This document shows, one piece after another, positions 45,821 to 58,193 of a stretch of DNA of 64,000 nt (the stretch's first letter is position 1; each line of letters opens with the position of its first letter). The notes below the pieces were generated by a model. The model saw only the letters and a list, made by a program, of their open reading frames with translations. It did no database searches and had not been told where the DNA came from. Origin of the DNA: Isoetes taiwanensis (Eukaryota; Streptophyta; Lycopodiopsida; Isoetales; Isoetaceae); assembly GCA_021234155.1 (NCBI GenBank), contig JAJEKV010000032.1, positions 10,608,099-10,672,098 on the forward strand, given 5' to 3'. The translations under genes and the position numbers were made by a program.

Positions 45821-45901
45821 ACATATGTGCTAGACATACATCCTTATGCTCCAAGGATAGCCATGTGTGTTGGCTATGATGGACAAGTTATTATTGGGGA
45901 T
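45821..45901 (+). pseudogene. Isolated WD40 exon of a BRWD/PHIP-type gene
   Basis: Exactly 27 codons lie between a good acceptor (cttattgtag) and donor (gtgagt), in phase 0. They encode LDIHPYAPRIAMCVGYDGQV among others. In BRWD/PHIP proteins of plants and animals the WD40 stretch LDIHPFNPRIAMSAGYDG precedes TIVWD; here the end reads VIIGD. No neighbouring BRWD exon was recognised on either side, so this looks like a captured or left-over exon. Confidence 0.6.
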
Positions 45902-46424
45902 GTGAGTTTATCAACTTTGCTTGGGCATAATATACAAACTTTTACTAACATATTTTACGTTGCCAGATCTGGGAAGATTGTCTTATCTTCATATATGATA
46001 CTGGCGATTTTAACCTTGTTCATGGGAACTTTTCCTCGTGAGCATCATTGGTCTTCACTTACATTGCTCTGCATTTGTGTCATGCATATGCATTTGCAGT
46101 GACAATGTACAGAGATTTTAGGCTTGCCTTTCCTATTATTTTTGCTAAAAATACTTCTTCCTCTAACAACACATGCTTCGGAGATCACAAGACAGATAGT
46201 TACAGACCGGATATTAAGAAAACGACACCCTATGTTCATAGTATTTACATGGCTTCACATAGTCCAAAAAACACCTAGCAGGAAACAACAAAATAGAAAC
46301 CATGAAAATATAATTCTCTAGGCATCGAAGGGCAACCCCTCGTGCATAGCACCTTGTTTCTATTGCTTTTTGCAAATTTTCACCTCGATTTGATAGACGA
46401 CGGTTCACCTTGCTATTTGTATTT

Positions 46425-46655
46425 GAAATTGTTGCTTATTAGCACTGCTGGTGTGGTCTCTTTATATTGGTGTTTCAAAACTTTCTTAGGCTCTCTATGC
46501 TTATCCACATCTCCATGTTTATAATCGATGTACTCCCATTTTACAACCTCCCCACTCTCTAATTTCTTAGGGCATATTGCAAACTTCTTTATCCCATAAT
46601 CCCTACAAGTACCATCAAGGCAATCCTTACTATATTGGGATTGGAAACATAGAAT
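46425..46655 (-). pseudogene. Transposase-like family, copy E: Cys-rich centre fragment
   Basis: Reading leftwards: KDCLDGTCRDYGIKKFAICP, KWEYIDYKHGDVDKHREPKK and VLKHQYKETTPA. It aligns with copy A (KDCLYGTCQNCGISKLHICP; KWEYLDYEGAG; ILKHQYKKTTS), with one Cys of the pair replaced by Tyr. It stops at a TAG at about 46430. Confidence 0.75.
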
Positions 46656-46737
46656 TTGTCTAAGGTACAGTAAGTCCTTTCCTCCCCAGTTCTTTTATTC
46701 AACCAAGAGTATTTGGTGTTAACTGAGGGGATATATT

Positions 46738-48198
46738 TCAGACTAGATTGTCCCATTCAGCTCGCTCATTTCTGGAGATATTAATTTTATTTTCAAGCTT
46801 AAGATTCCATTGGAAGGTGTTGTTCATGTCTCCTCCCATGATCCAGTCTTTAACTGCATGTTGATCAAGGATCCATTCTTTAATCTCTCTCCACATTGGA
46901 GCGCTCTCATTAGAATTAGTAGAAGCATAAATGTTCAGCACTCCCTTGGGGGTATCATCAATGTAAGTCGTATGTACCATGTGTGTGGATGATAAGGGTT
47001 TTTTTGTTGTCCAACATATCATATACATACGTAGAGTAAAATAAGGTTATTTGGTTTTGAATCCATATCCGTACGACTAGGGGTCATTGTTGGTGAGATA
47101 GAACTTCTCGTATGGCACAAGATGGGGTTAATCTTCTAATTTTTAGCTAGGAAGGAGTGGGTCTTGGAACATGATAGATTCATAGTTTACCTACAAAAGT
47201 CTTTGAGTTATATGTAGAATCATGAAAACCTTTTCAATGCATATTCATACTGAACAAATTATTTGTTAACTCTTTAGTTCACTTTAATCTATTATCCACA
47301 ATTTGTTTGCAATATTTATACAATAAGGCATATGCTAAACATAGGTCATATGTTAAGATGCGTTTTGTATCTATACGAGAAGAATCATTGGTACTATAAA
47401 AGAATATCATATAAATATGATATGGGATAGACAAAAGTTGGAAACAATAGAAGGTATCATATGGGGTTTTTTTAGAGAATTTTCGTATACAAAGGGGTTC
47501 TTTTGGACCCTAGTAACGCACATGGCGTATCCATATATAGAGAGCTAACACCCCCGGGAGCACTCGTTAATGATCGTCCTAAAACATTCAAGATAATACA
47601 ATGCCATCTATTAGAAGGGCTGAAATATGAGGAGACCACGTCAGGGGTAGTCCAAATCATAGCCAGTCCCCCTTTTGGTACCATCAGCAGCTAGGAAGGA
47701 GGATTCTGCCATCCAGATTAGAAGCTTCAAAAGTGGGGAGGTGATGCTCGTGGAGCATAAGAATATCAGCCTTATAACTTCTTGGTAGGGTAACGAATCT
47801 CCTCCTTTTAATTGGGCCCTTTATGCCCCTTAAGTTCCATGTGACAATTCTCATGGTAAAAATTGGGAGGAAAGAGCCAAGAGGAGGGATTAACACAACC
47901 GTATCTTCTTGGTGTTAGAGGTCGGTCCATTAAAGAAGGGATCTTTGACATAAAGTTTCTTTTGTTTCTTTTGTTTCTTAAGCAATGAAGAACTCTGAAG
48001 CTCTTTTTCAAGGTATCTACCAAGTGACTCAGAGTCTTTTGGTGATAGACTATGGTCTTCTGTATCAGAGTCAGGCACTTCCTCCCCTATTGAGGACCAA
48101 AACTTAGATATAATTGGGGTGCAAAGCACTTCAGGAGAGCAGGGGATTGCTGCCTCATTGGAAAACCCATGGAGTAGTGGTTGGCCTATCCAAATCAT
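46738..48198 (-). pseudogene. LINE fragment: ORF1 end and AP endonuclease
   Basis: Reading leftwards: an ORF1-like end (48198-47890, Lys-rich KKQKKQKK, ending TKKIRLC), then MRIVTWNLRGIKGPIKRRRF (47854), the usual start of an AP-type endonuclease, then GGLAMIWTTPDVVSSYFSPS after a frame change. After about 440 bp of unrelated AT-rich DNA (about 47030-47465) the endonuclease resumes with LNIYASTNSNESAPMWREIK and DWIMGGDMN. The reverse transcriptase is missing. It may belong to the same LINE family as 11640-18812, but the parts do not overlap, so this cannot be shown here. Confidence 0.75.
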
Positions 48199-48261
48199 TA
48201 AGGGAAGGTGGACTTACTTGGATAAATGCATGTTTAGCTTCCTGAGACTCCACTAAGCTTC

Positions 48262-48660
48262 CATTTATAGAAATAGAATAGGATAGAGTTTTTATCGTCC
48301 ACAGAGGCCAATTGGCCTATGGGACCCAAACAAGAGCGCAGCAAGCGTATTACTGTCTGGGTTAAAAAAACTTCCTCCCCGTCCTAAAGGGTTGTTTGGG
48401 GGAAAAACCATGATAAGAATAGGTTTGCTGTCAAACTGTACAAATACAAATACAAATCTAGACAGAACTATGTACATGTATCAGATAAGTGCCCGAGGAT
48501 CGAGCTGATCACGGCGATCCATGATCTCTTGAATATATGAGCCCAACCTCTGTTCCGAGCTCGTGCTCAGCATCTCATACAGGGGCTGGCCAGGACGGAC
48601 TAGCTCAGCATAGTGAATTCGAATGTCATCAAATGCCGGACAACTCTGAAGGGTGTGTCA
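48262..48660 (-). repeat. 5'-truncated LINE, C-terminus plus 3' end
   Basis: On the minus strand the frame gives CPAFDDIRIHYAELVRPGQP and LGSYIQEIMDRRDQLDP, then a stop, then the common LINE 3' end (ccaattggcctatgggaccc as seen on the plus strand) and a tail of TATTCTATTTC type near 48265. It corresponds to 18440-18812. Confidence 0.85.
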
Positions 48661-49480
48661 TTCATACTCAAATTCCTATAATAAACTAATGATGATTGAA
48701 ACATCAGAGGAAAGCTAGAATGTGTGTCTCCAAGTGATTGCACCCTTATAGACATAGGTCTTGTTGATATAGGGAATAATGATTTCAAAAATACATATGA
48801 AGGTTTTTTCATAACTCAATAAATTATGGTATGGTTAATGGATGCATGGACGAACCAAACCATATGGCTTAAACAAGCATATGAGATAACCCAAAAAGTA
48901 AGAAAATAATATATTCTAGAAAGATGACGTGAAGAAATAGCCAATGGTTCTTTAGGGCACTGATACAAAGGAAACGGCTCACAGACGAGACATGGACAGC
49001 ACGCCGAACAACTGGCTCAGGTATGGTAGAGCTCACTCCAGAACTGTCGGTATTAAGTGCTGGTTTAGGCTATATAAGAAATACGTGATGTGCTGGAAAA
49101 ACAAAGCCCTATGCATTCCGGCCAGGCTGGGATTGTATTTCGTGCTCCCTAAGTTTCTGCCAATTATGCCCAGAAAGAAGGGTGATCTCAATTATGCCAC
49201 TAGGAAAAGGATAGCAGATGAGAAGCTGAAGTCTAATAGCAGCAAGAAGATATTTCAAAACAGAAATTCTGTGGTTTCCCCTGCTTCTGGTGGAAGCAAT
49301 ACAGCAGAAAAAGAGTGCCAGAAAGGGAAAGAGGATACTAATGGCCAGGGTGAAGCAACAAGAATTATTCAAAGCATCAATGATGGAGATGGGATTACAT
49401 ACAATAATATTGCAGCCAGCAGATCTAAAGGCATCACAATGGAAATCACCAATGCCACTGGACGTCTCACAAAGGTTTGA
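48661..49480 (+). other. Unassigned ORF 48992-49480
   Basis: A 162-codon frame from ATG. The first third is Trp/Cys/Tyr-rich. From residue about 58 it is basic and hydrophilic (MPRKKGDLNYATRKRIADEK), which resembles a nuclear N-terminus and might be the true start. It ends in TKV and a stop after a possible donor (aaag|gtttg). The family is unknown; coding is uncertain. Confidence 0.3.
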
Positions 49481-52400
49481 TGGAATATTGTAAAATTCAT
49501 AGCATATTTTTGAAAGAATAGTAAGAGATCCATGCTGGTTTGCATCATAGATAAATACATAAGAACTTAGGCTATTTAGGCATGATATTGATGTGAAATG
49601 TTAAATATCTAAGTGTAGCTAATATTTATGCTTAGTGACTGAATTATGACAGTGCTATTTGTGGCTGGAAGAGATATGTAGATCACTTCATTATGGTAAG
49701 ACCTGAACAAATTATGTAGATCTGATAATGGCAACTCCTGCTTGCACTACACCAGGATGGCCATAAAATTAAGGAGAATCTGGTAAATCTAGAGGTAGGC
49801 AGTAATCATAAAAGTAGACATTCTGGAGCACATATGTGGCAGGTTATTTACTGCATTAGTTTTGTTTATTACGTTTGGCATGAAGTCTAAAATACTGACA
49901 TAGTGAAGGGGGATAACCTCAAAGAAACCCATGACACCTGCTATCCCTTACATTTACAACCATTCTTATGCTTGTTTTTTGTTTGTGGATGCAGGTAACA
50001 GGTTTCTTTGCTCTATACTCAGTATTTTTGTTCATTTTTTGACATATATCTTGGGTTCTTAAAGAGTACTGCTACAATGATACACATCTAATTATTTGTT
50101 GACATTATAACATGTTTTAACATGGAAAAGGTATTATTCGAAAACCTATGATAATAGATCTGATCTAGTACATACATTCAAAGGTTTTTTTAAAGCTATA
50201 TCATAAATAATGTACAATTATCTTTCTGATTTAAAGCTGAGAAATAAAGTAGTTATTATTTTGAAAGGTTTATGAGAAACATGTTTTTAGAATATAATGT
50301 GACATGAATTATATGATAAGTACTTTTAAGTTGTAATGATACCAAGTCTTGTGCTTAAACATAAAACCTGATTATGTTTAAGGCTACCAATGGATCTACT
50401 CGGTCTTGAGCAGATGATAGTCTGTTTAAACCATAGTTACCAAAAACGAAAACGGAATGAAAACGGCAAGTTGAAATTGAAATTGAAAACGAAAACGAAA
50501 ACGAAAATGGCCAAAAAAATGGCAAGTTGTAAAAAAAATATATATGCATCTGTACACTAACTCATAATATTAATATGGCATATACTTAATACAATATAAT
50601 CTGAAATATGCTTGTCCAAAATAGCATATTTGCTAGTCATGTTACGCTTTCTTTTTCTGTTGGTGCTCATCATGGTGATCACAAGCTATAAAAATAAAAC
50701 TAGCAAAAAGGCACGCCAGAGGCCATAGAAAATAAAGGCGCAGTAAAATAATGGCAAATGAAATTGGATAGGAAAAGGTAATTGAATTATCTTTATATTA
50801 GGGCAAAATTGTATTGAAATTTATGGTCCATAGTCGAAATAGCATACGTTGTTTGGATAGTTTAGATGATGCCCCTCCGTTTAAGGTATCAGTATTTCTT
50901 AGTTTTGGAAGGGTAGGATATGAGGTTGTTGTAGTTGTCTTTGGTTGTGTTATAAAGGTTTATATAATGTCTTTCGATTTCGTTTGCCTTTTTCTTACTT
51001 TTGTTTTCTTCTAAGAGGTCAATGTGGAAGTTTTTTTCATACGATTTGTGCTTGTTGATGTCTACTGCCATTTTGAGATTTGGTTTTGATTTGTGATGTG
51101 GGTACCTAGTTGATAAGTTTGCTATTTGTCCAACGAATTTCTTGTTGTTCTTATTGCATGTTAGGCAATATGTCTTTATTGTAGGGTTTATTTTAACGGT
51201 GTGTTAGAATTGTTTTGTGATGTAGATTTAATTGTGTTAGAGTTGTTTTGTGATGTAGATGCTTTTGTTTTTTCCTTCTTCTTTAGTTTTAGTTTAGGCA
51301 TATTCATAATAATTAAAATAGCATTCAAGATTGGAATCAAAATTGCACTGTATTATGTTGAACAATTTAAGCATTTTTGAATAGTTTAGCATATGAGTCC
51401 AAGATTTGGCATGAATAAATCTCCTCCCCACTATGCTTTCATGACTCTTGCATGCCATCAACATGCTTAAGGAAACTAAAACTGATACAATAAATCATTA
51501 GGGTTTGCTGGAGACGCACATAATACTTACTTGTCCTGTGATTATTATTTACAGGCAGCATCTAGCTCAAATCCAAAGAAGTGGATGCTTGTTTAGCGCT
51601 AATAAGATATGTTGAGTTATCATGCTAGCTACTAAATAAGGCTGTAAGTAAGATCTGGGTCTATTATTGCTAGCAGTCACACATTGCACGCGACCAATTC
51701 ATGGATATAGTACACTTAGGCTTCTCTAGCTCTAAATTCAGGAGATTCTGTTGGGTTGTACTTATGATAGCATAAAGCAAATTGTTCATTAATTAAAGCA
51801 AGCAGAAGTGAACATTACATATGCTCCAAATAAAGATGGTAAAAAGGGGACAAACACCTTACATGTAGTCTCATATCCATTTATCCGGCTGCAAGATTCA
51901 TTCTGCCTGGAAGTAAGGTCACTAAACTAGATACCAGATGAAGAATTTGTTGTACCAAAATTTTATACAAGATATGAGTGTCGACAGAAGGAGCGGGTCA
52001 CACAAGCAGAAATGAAGTCTAGATATGCTCTATTAGAGGAATGCTTGATTAACAGAGGAATGCTTGATTGTCTTTCACAACATCTACTTTGCAAAGTTAT
52101 TGTGTCATATACTTTGCAAGCCAGGTCAAACTTTTCTGCTTTGCATAGACCATAAAAGGGGCATTACATCAATTCATATCCATGTTTGCAAACATGAATA
52201 AATGTGCAATCAAATAAAGATTTTAAGACACAAGCTGATTATCATGTAGGAGATATATTGGAACCTTCTGTGATGATGGGACTGAAGATGTAGATTGCCT
52301 TGTTTGGCTTTGTGTACGGCTGGCTGCTTGGACATGGAAAACACCTTAGCAAATCAAGCCAGAAAGCAAACAAATTTATACAAGAGATTGGCAAATGCAA

Positions 52401-52751
52401 TTATTGCTGCAAAGGGTTTCCACGGCTTGCCCCATTATGACAATCATTCTACTGAACATTTTGCATGCATCTTCATGCTCTTAATTTGCCATAAATATCA
52501 GTGAAGGTATTAGCTAAAACGACCCCAATGCAAGTGCACAATGCCAGATGCAAGCATATCCAAGAAATAATCTTCACTGCACAATGCAAGGCAACACCTC
52601 GAATATTCGTGACTACTTACTGGATAATCGTCAACCTCCCACTGTTAACATATGGGGATATCTGCATATGGAGTTCATATGCACATGGGTTAGGAAACCA
52701 GTTTACATTCTCAAGATAACAAGAAATCCAGGGTAGTGTTTGCCAAATTAC
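49481..52751. other. 3.3 kb without a recognised gene
   Basis: AT-rich. Small features: gaaaac tandem units at 50465-50510; a duplicated ttgtgttag...ttgttttgtgatgtagat unit at about 51199-51262; a duplicated agaggaatgcttgatt unit at 52035-52070. It could include the 3' exons of the QTRT2-like gene, but I could not find its C-terminal zinc-binding motif here. Confidence 0.4.
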
Positions 52752-53773
52752 ATGCTATCTAAAATATCCACTCCCACTGAGATTGCTTGCAGCACATCTT
52801 CTGCAGAGATGAGAAAGAAAACATTGCAATTGAATGAAATATATATCAAAACGGCAGATAAATTTTGCCAGATTGGAATAGATCGCCATCTGTATATCGA
52901 AAAGGACAGCATAAACAGACTTACATTATTAGAGTTTCTCCATAAAACTTACCAGAGGCAACTTTTTTATCTCATTAATTCTGTGTTTTACATATGGCGT
53001 ACACGTTTTTGCAGAACACATGACACCATTAATATCAAGTTCCAACTGTTGTGTCCCCAATCCAGTGACATGGCATGAATACTATTCTAGTAGATGTGCC
53101 TGCATGTAACAACAGAACCATGTCCCTAAGAGATTCATTGTATAAAGGTTTAAGAATGGAATTTAAATGCCAATGAACGTCACATTTGCAACCAGAGATT
53201 GATTAGTGATTGCTTAGATGATAACAATGCTGACAGTTAAATTTCAGCTTCAGTAAAAACATCCAATGACTATAAAAGGAAAATAGTTCAATCACAGCAA
53301 AAACTAAGGGATCCTATACAAATGCATGCAGTAGTATTACTCCTGACTTGCTTTAATTCGAAAAAGTTCAGGAACTAATCGCAATGTATAACTCACATGC
53401 AATTGCTGCTTTTAGAAGTTCGTTGCGCTCCTCTCTGTCCTCTCCAAGTCTAAAACCAGCAAGAGAAAAGCCTGCATTACATAGTCCCAATGACAATGCC
53501 CTCATATGCTATAGAAGCAAAGTACTTTCTGAAGGAAGCCTATCAAAGACAATGCAAAGGTACTACAATGGCTGCTTTACAAGAGAAAATGTTAATTTGA
53601 AAATAAGCAATGCTCCTAGCTTTTCAAAAAAAGTAAGAGACCATTGCTATCTACTTTAAGCTGATTACCCTCCAAATTCCTCTTGGCAGTCTCCCGGGCT
53701 AATTTTATACGTCCTTCAATGCTTGCAGGCTTGCAGCACCAACTATTGTCTCAAAGACAGCTCCAATTCCTTC
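52752..53773 (-). pseudogene. QTRT2: Queuine tRNA-ribosyltransferase accessory subunit 2-like, partial
   Basis: Three minus-strand exon pieces with splice signals: 53773-53669 (EGIGAVFETIVGA, then one frame over KPASIEGRIKLARETAKRNL), 53471-53397 (FSLAGFRLGEDREERNELLK then AAIA, in phase with the previous), and 52800-52752 (EDVLQAISVGVDILDS). They match the central TIM-barrel part of QTRT2 (RSARETAKRPVGGF and RPDEVLECIERGVDLFES in animals). QTRT2 pairs with QTRT1 to exchange guanine for queuine at tRNA position 34. A one-base frameshift near 53731, the lack of the KPR..SG segment between exons, and no visible N-terminus or C-terminal Zn motif (CxCxxC...H) suggest decay. A possible earlier exon piece (NLQWLDMAR) lies near 53900. 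Confidence 0.6.
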
Positions 53774-55206
53774 CTAGTAATAGGAAATCTTAAGTATTAC
53801 CCCTTTGACAAAACTATTCAAGATATCAACATATGTCAAGTTTTTATCAGTGGAGAGACATACAGAATTCAGTGCGAGCCATATCCAGCCACTGCAAGTT
53901 CCTGTCAATAGACAGTTTGTTGTGTATTCAAATCAAAGCTTAGCTCTGGAGACAAGAACTCTGAAGAACCCTGAAACGCAGATCTGAAAAATGGATGCTC
54001 TTCATCTGATAGCAAGCAGTCCGTCCAAGACCACATTTAATTCCCAGGACAGCCAAGATTTTGCCTTTGCAAATGCCTGTGATCTTCTTAGAATGGGCTT
54101 GTCGATCAGCAGATTTGGGAAAGAAGCTGGAGCGAGAGTTCCCACTGCTGAGCTTAACAGGGATTCTGCAGGAAATATGGACACTGATTCTACCATTGAG
54201 TTGCCTTTATTGGATAAGGCAATGTTATTACAGAAAGAACCCAACAACCATCACAACAAGATGACGATGGAAAAGACAAGCTACTTAAAACAGTCGGTGG
54301 GTGATGTTGAAAAATGCTTGGGTTTGCTTTAAAAGACACAGCTCTTCGATATGGAACCAGCATAATAATGGCCAGAGTCTCTTTTTTTTTTTTCTTCTTT
54401 CCTCTGAGCAATGCTTCCGAGGGTCTGTTCATCTACTCAACTCCAAAATTCTTGAATGCTGTAAAAAAATGCGATTTTACAGGGAGAACTATTAGAAAGC
54501 ACAATCAATGCAAACACAACATGCAACAGCGGCCAGCTTTTTCTTGAAAATTTTCAATCCTCAAATGCAACCATCTACATTTCATTCTACCACTACGACG
54601 ACAGATTCTGCAACCCAAGTTTGCTTCCGGCGTTAAAAGCAACAAGTGGGCAAGCACTGCGGCAAATTCTCGAGAGCATAAGAAGCACTCTGTTGAATCG
54701 GATGAAGGGGCAGGGCTATGGAGCAGCGTATGTAATAACAGATCATTTCCAACTGGGTTACATAGAAAAAACAACCAAAGCAGAGGGCAAGACGGGTGCA
54801 CAAAACGGGGTATGTTCTACAATCAATCGCTAAATTACTGCTATGGATAGATGGAGCACATGTTTCTCTCATGCTTGGAATGAACTGTTATGATGACTAC
54901 CGATCCAGAGAAGCAGCCACAAAGAAAAAACCCCGTGATTTAGAAACAGACCTAGTTTTAGGTCATTCCGGGGTGGATCCAAGGGTTAATACAAACGCAT
55001 TGCAATTTAAAAGATGTCCATCAATGCCTCCGAGGAAGAAAAGGACCAAAGAATGCAGCAGCAGGAAGGATGATGAAGAATCGAATGCGTGCTTTTTAAC
55101 GTTGCCCATAGCCAAGTACTTGGAGAAGGTAAAACCAAATAATATCATCTATCCTGCAAAGAGATGGGTTGCAAATGCAAGATACATCGTCTTCTGTCTT
55201 CTCTAG
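53774..55206. other. Mixed short frames, possibly remains of upstream exons
   Basis: Plus-strand frames at 53991-54332 and 54796-55206 look protein-like (the last has a basic MPPRKKRTKECSSRKDDEES stretch ending before a gtaaaa donor) but match no family I know. The N-terminal exons of the QTRT2-like gene would be expected here on the minus strand but were not convincingly found. Confidence 0.3.
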
Positions 55207-55429
55207 TCGTGCCTTCTCCCATCTGCGTTAGTATTTTTTGGCCCCTTTTTTAATTTCCCTAGCCCTCGATTTTTAAAACTTAGGATCTAACGGTGTATAA
55301 AAATGCCACTTCAGATTTTGCTGAGGTGGAGGTGACACGTGGATAGGCTAAAATTGCAAGGAAGGGTGTAGGCTTGGTTAGGCTGGCGTGCTAAAAACAA
55401 AGAACAAGTGAGCATAAAAGTATATCAAA

Positions 55430-55770
55430 TGAGCAAAGCAATAGCTCGCTGTTTTTTTGTTACAGTAAAAAAAATAAGAGACAAGTGAGCAAAAAAAATT
55501 ATCAAATTAGCAAAGCAATAGCTCCCTGTTTTTTTTGTTACAGTACAAAACACAAAGAACAGTGGACGAAAAGAACAAGTGAACAAGAACAAAATAACAA
55601 AAAAACAAGAGCAAGTGAACAAGAACAAAAAGATCAAGTGAACAAGTGAAAAAAACAAAAAAATAAGAGACAAGTAAGCAAAAAAAATTGTCAAATTAGC
55701 AAAGCAATAGCTCCCTGTTTTTTTGTTACAGTAAAAATAACAAAGAACAGTGAGCGAAAAGAACAAGTGA
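55430..55770. repeat. A-rich imperfect tandem repeat
   Basis: Three copies of gcaaagcaatagctc.ctgtttttttgttacagta (near 55433, 55509 and 55697), interleaved with many acaagtgaacaagaac units. Long minus-strand Phe/Leu frames here are repeat artefacts. Confidence 0.8.
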
Positions 55771-56403
55771 ACAAGAATCCATTTGAATGGGGATTTCTGG
55801 ATTGAATAGCAAAAGAAAGGCTTTGTTGGATTTGAGGAATCACTGCACCTACAGTAAGAGAAGTAGAACTAGCAAAGGGGGCTGTTTTTGGGCAGATAAA
55901 AAAGTGGAAGAAGATGAATTGAATGAATGCTCTGCTTCAGTGCTTACGTCCTCTTTTTTCATTGCTTTGTCTAACTCTAAACTCTCATTTGCTTATTGGA
56001 TTAGCCTCTTCTTCTGAATACTTATTGCTTAAACGTCTTCTTCTTACCTCTTATATTATTATCCTCTTCTTCTGAATACTTACTGCTTCTAAATCTGAAT
56101 GTTTAATGCTTATTACTTATGCATTGATAAATTCAGGAGCAGGCCGAATCAATCAAAGGAGCAGGTCGAATCAAAGGCAGGGAGCAGTGGCAGGTCGATT
56201 CAAGGCAAAGGCCGGACTCCACGCCCCTGAAATCCGTGACCCAAATCTATGATTGAGTATAAAGCATTGATTAAAAGGCATTGGGCAGAAGGCAATGGGC
56301 GATTATCTGAATTGAAGACTGCTTAAGGAATAGAATGAACATATATGATCATATGGTAAGATAATGATAGACAGATTGAACACGAAATGAACTGAAATGC
56401 TGA
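55771..56403. other. No recognisable gene
   Basis: One short frame (55787-56017) and small duplications (tcttcttctgaatacttattgctt at about 56004 and 56065). Nothing is assigned. Confidence 0.35.
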
Positions 56404-57140
56404 TTCAGTATCCTATCACTACAAGGGGTCCATTAGTGTCATTGGTTGTGTCGATATTTGGCCTAAAATGGCAACTCGAATTTTTTTAATAACTGACGCT
56501 ATAGGTGAGGCAACCCGGTGACACAAATGTGGCAATGAGAACGTCATATATAATGTCAGCATGTTTGTCACTCATAACGTCAGTGGCAATGTCACCTTTA
56601 ACGTCAAATATTGTGTCAGAACTTTTGTCATCTACAATGCCACCTTTAACGTCAAATATAGTGTCAGAATTTTTGTCACCCATACGTCAAACATAGTGTT
56701 ACCTATAAAGCCAACTATAACGTCATATATAATGCCACGATTAACATCAGTGGTGAAGTCGCCTATAGAGTCACATGTAGCACCATCTATAGTTCCGCTT
56801 ATAACTTCACATACAAGGTCGCTAATAACACCACTCAGAATGCTAATATTTTTGTCACAGATTATGACAAACATAGTGTCACATCTAATAGCAAGTTTAA
56901 GGACACTTATAAAGGCATAAATCATGACATCGATTTCCTCATTACCAATGTCACTTATCTTGCCAATATCAATGTCATTTTTTATGTCATCTATATTGCC
57001 AATGATAATGCCATTTTTTTATCTATTGTTGCCACGTATAATTATTATTTCTTGATCAATTGTTGCCACATATAGTGGCCCTACCTTTGTTATTAGGCCA
57101 GCAATTGTCATAGATAATGCCATCTAGAGAGCCAATTGTA
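56404..57140. repeat. CACTA-type end with dense TGTCA/TGCCA array
   Basis: Near 56418 the sequence reads cactacaaggggtccattag, a good CACTA terminus. For the next 700 bp, tgtca, tgcca, cgtca and related pentamers recur every 10-20 bp, mostly in one direction. No transposase is encoded. It resembles a non-autonomous CACTA element or the subterminal region of one; the opposite end was not found. Confidence 0.6.
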
Positions 57141-57918
57141 TTTAAATAAATTATTTAAAACACGCGACCATTCAATTGGTTTCGACATTAAACAATGGAT
57201 TTTGTATTACAACCCTATAAATTCACTTAGCGGATGCATAAATTCAACAATGGCTCTGTAATGCTTTTGTGATACAAGGCAAAGAGAGCTTCTAGCTACT
57301 CCATACGTGTATAACATGCAAGAGCCAAATTTTCAAGGTGAGAATAATGGTACTAGTGATACTTGCTTAATCCATATGGTACTGGGCAAAAAGGCATGCT
57401 TCAATCTTTGCCCACCTAGGGGCTATAAACATGACATCTTTTTTTGCATAGTGAAAAGGCGAGATGTGTGTCAGTGCCGGTGCTAGTGCCGGTGCTACTG
57501 GCAAGGGCAGTAGACACACATTGAATCTTGAAATACTTCTTTGAACCTGTACAATGCCTAGATCTGCATTTAATAGTGCCAACAAATCATTTTGGCTGTC
57601 TCTACAAAAAACTACCATCTTATTTCCTTGAACCTTGCCTTGCACTTTGTTGTTGTAACCATAGCTATTCATTCCTCTATATGTCCAGTATGCTTCTTAA
57701 CAGGCAGTGCCCTTTTCAATTGCATTTGTCTGCAGTGCAAACACTTGAAACACGTTACTCATATGAAAGATCTCAAACGCAGAAGCTAACTGCTATGTGC
57801 CATCTTATTGGTCAGCATCAGGTTGAGTACCATGTCTCATCCTCTCCAGAAGGTGACGGTAAAGCCCAAAGCATACCATGTCTGACTATTGCATCAATAA
57901 GATGGTGAAACAGTTGCT
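57141..57918 (+). other. Left flank of Copia-2, possible host exon
   Basis: After a ttgtctgcag acceptor at about 57735 there is an open stretch (LETRYSYERSQTQKLTAMCH, then HQVEYHVSSSPEGDG) followed by gtaaag, a possible donor. The family is unknown. If real, Copia-2 sits in the intron just after it, and the gene could continue to the exon at 63100. Confidence 0.35.
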
Positions 57919-58161
57919 TGTTGGTTATATTGTATTAACCATTGACAAGAATGACGTTTGTCTTTTACTGTGGTAACAGTTTGGTGGACACTAGGTTTTA
58001 CACAGGGTTTTTAGTTCCATAGATTTAGGGACTTCCATTGAGTGCTCCTGAATTTAGGCATGACGGTGAGGCTGCTATTTGTAGCACCGCCACAGATGTA
58101 TAAGATCAGAATTATTCTCAATGAAAGAAGCTTTTTCGTGTTCAGTTTCTGTTTATCATTA
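57919..58161 (+). repeat. Copia-2 5' LTR
   Basis: 243 bp, TGTTGGTTATATTG to ATCATTA, followed at once by the primer binding site. Confidence 0.92.
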
Positions 58162-58173
58162 TGGTATCAGAGC
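58162..58173 (+). other. Copia-2 primer binding site
   Basis: TGGTATCAGAGC directly at the LTR edge, complementary to initiator-methionine tRNA. Its position fixes the LTR end as TA. Confidence 0.92.
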
Positions 58174-58193
58174 GGAACGATTCTTGTGAGTAA

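Noticed and set aside
55425-55766. Phe/Leu-rich 113-aa minus-strand ORF resembling a membrane protein
   Set aside because: It is the translation of an A-rich tandem repeat; the repeated YFHLS-like pattern follows the DNA unit.
56505-56925. ORFs with repeated VTHNV or TSNIV units that look like a repeat protein
   Set aside because: They result from the TGTCA/TGCCA array, occur in several frames on both strands, and lack other support.
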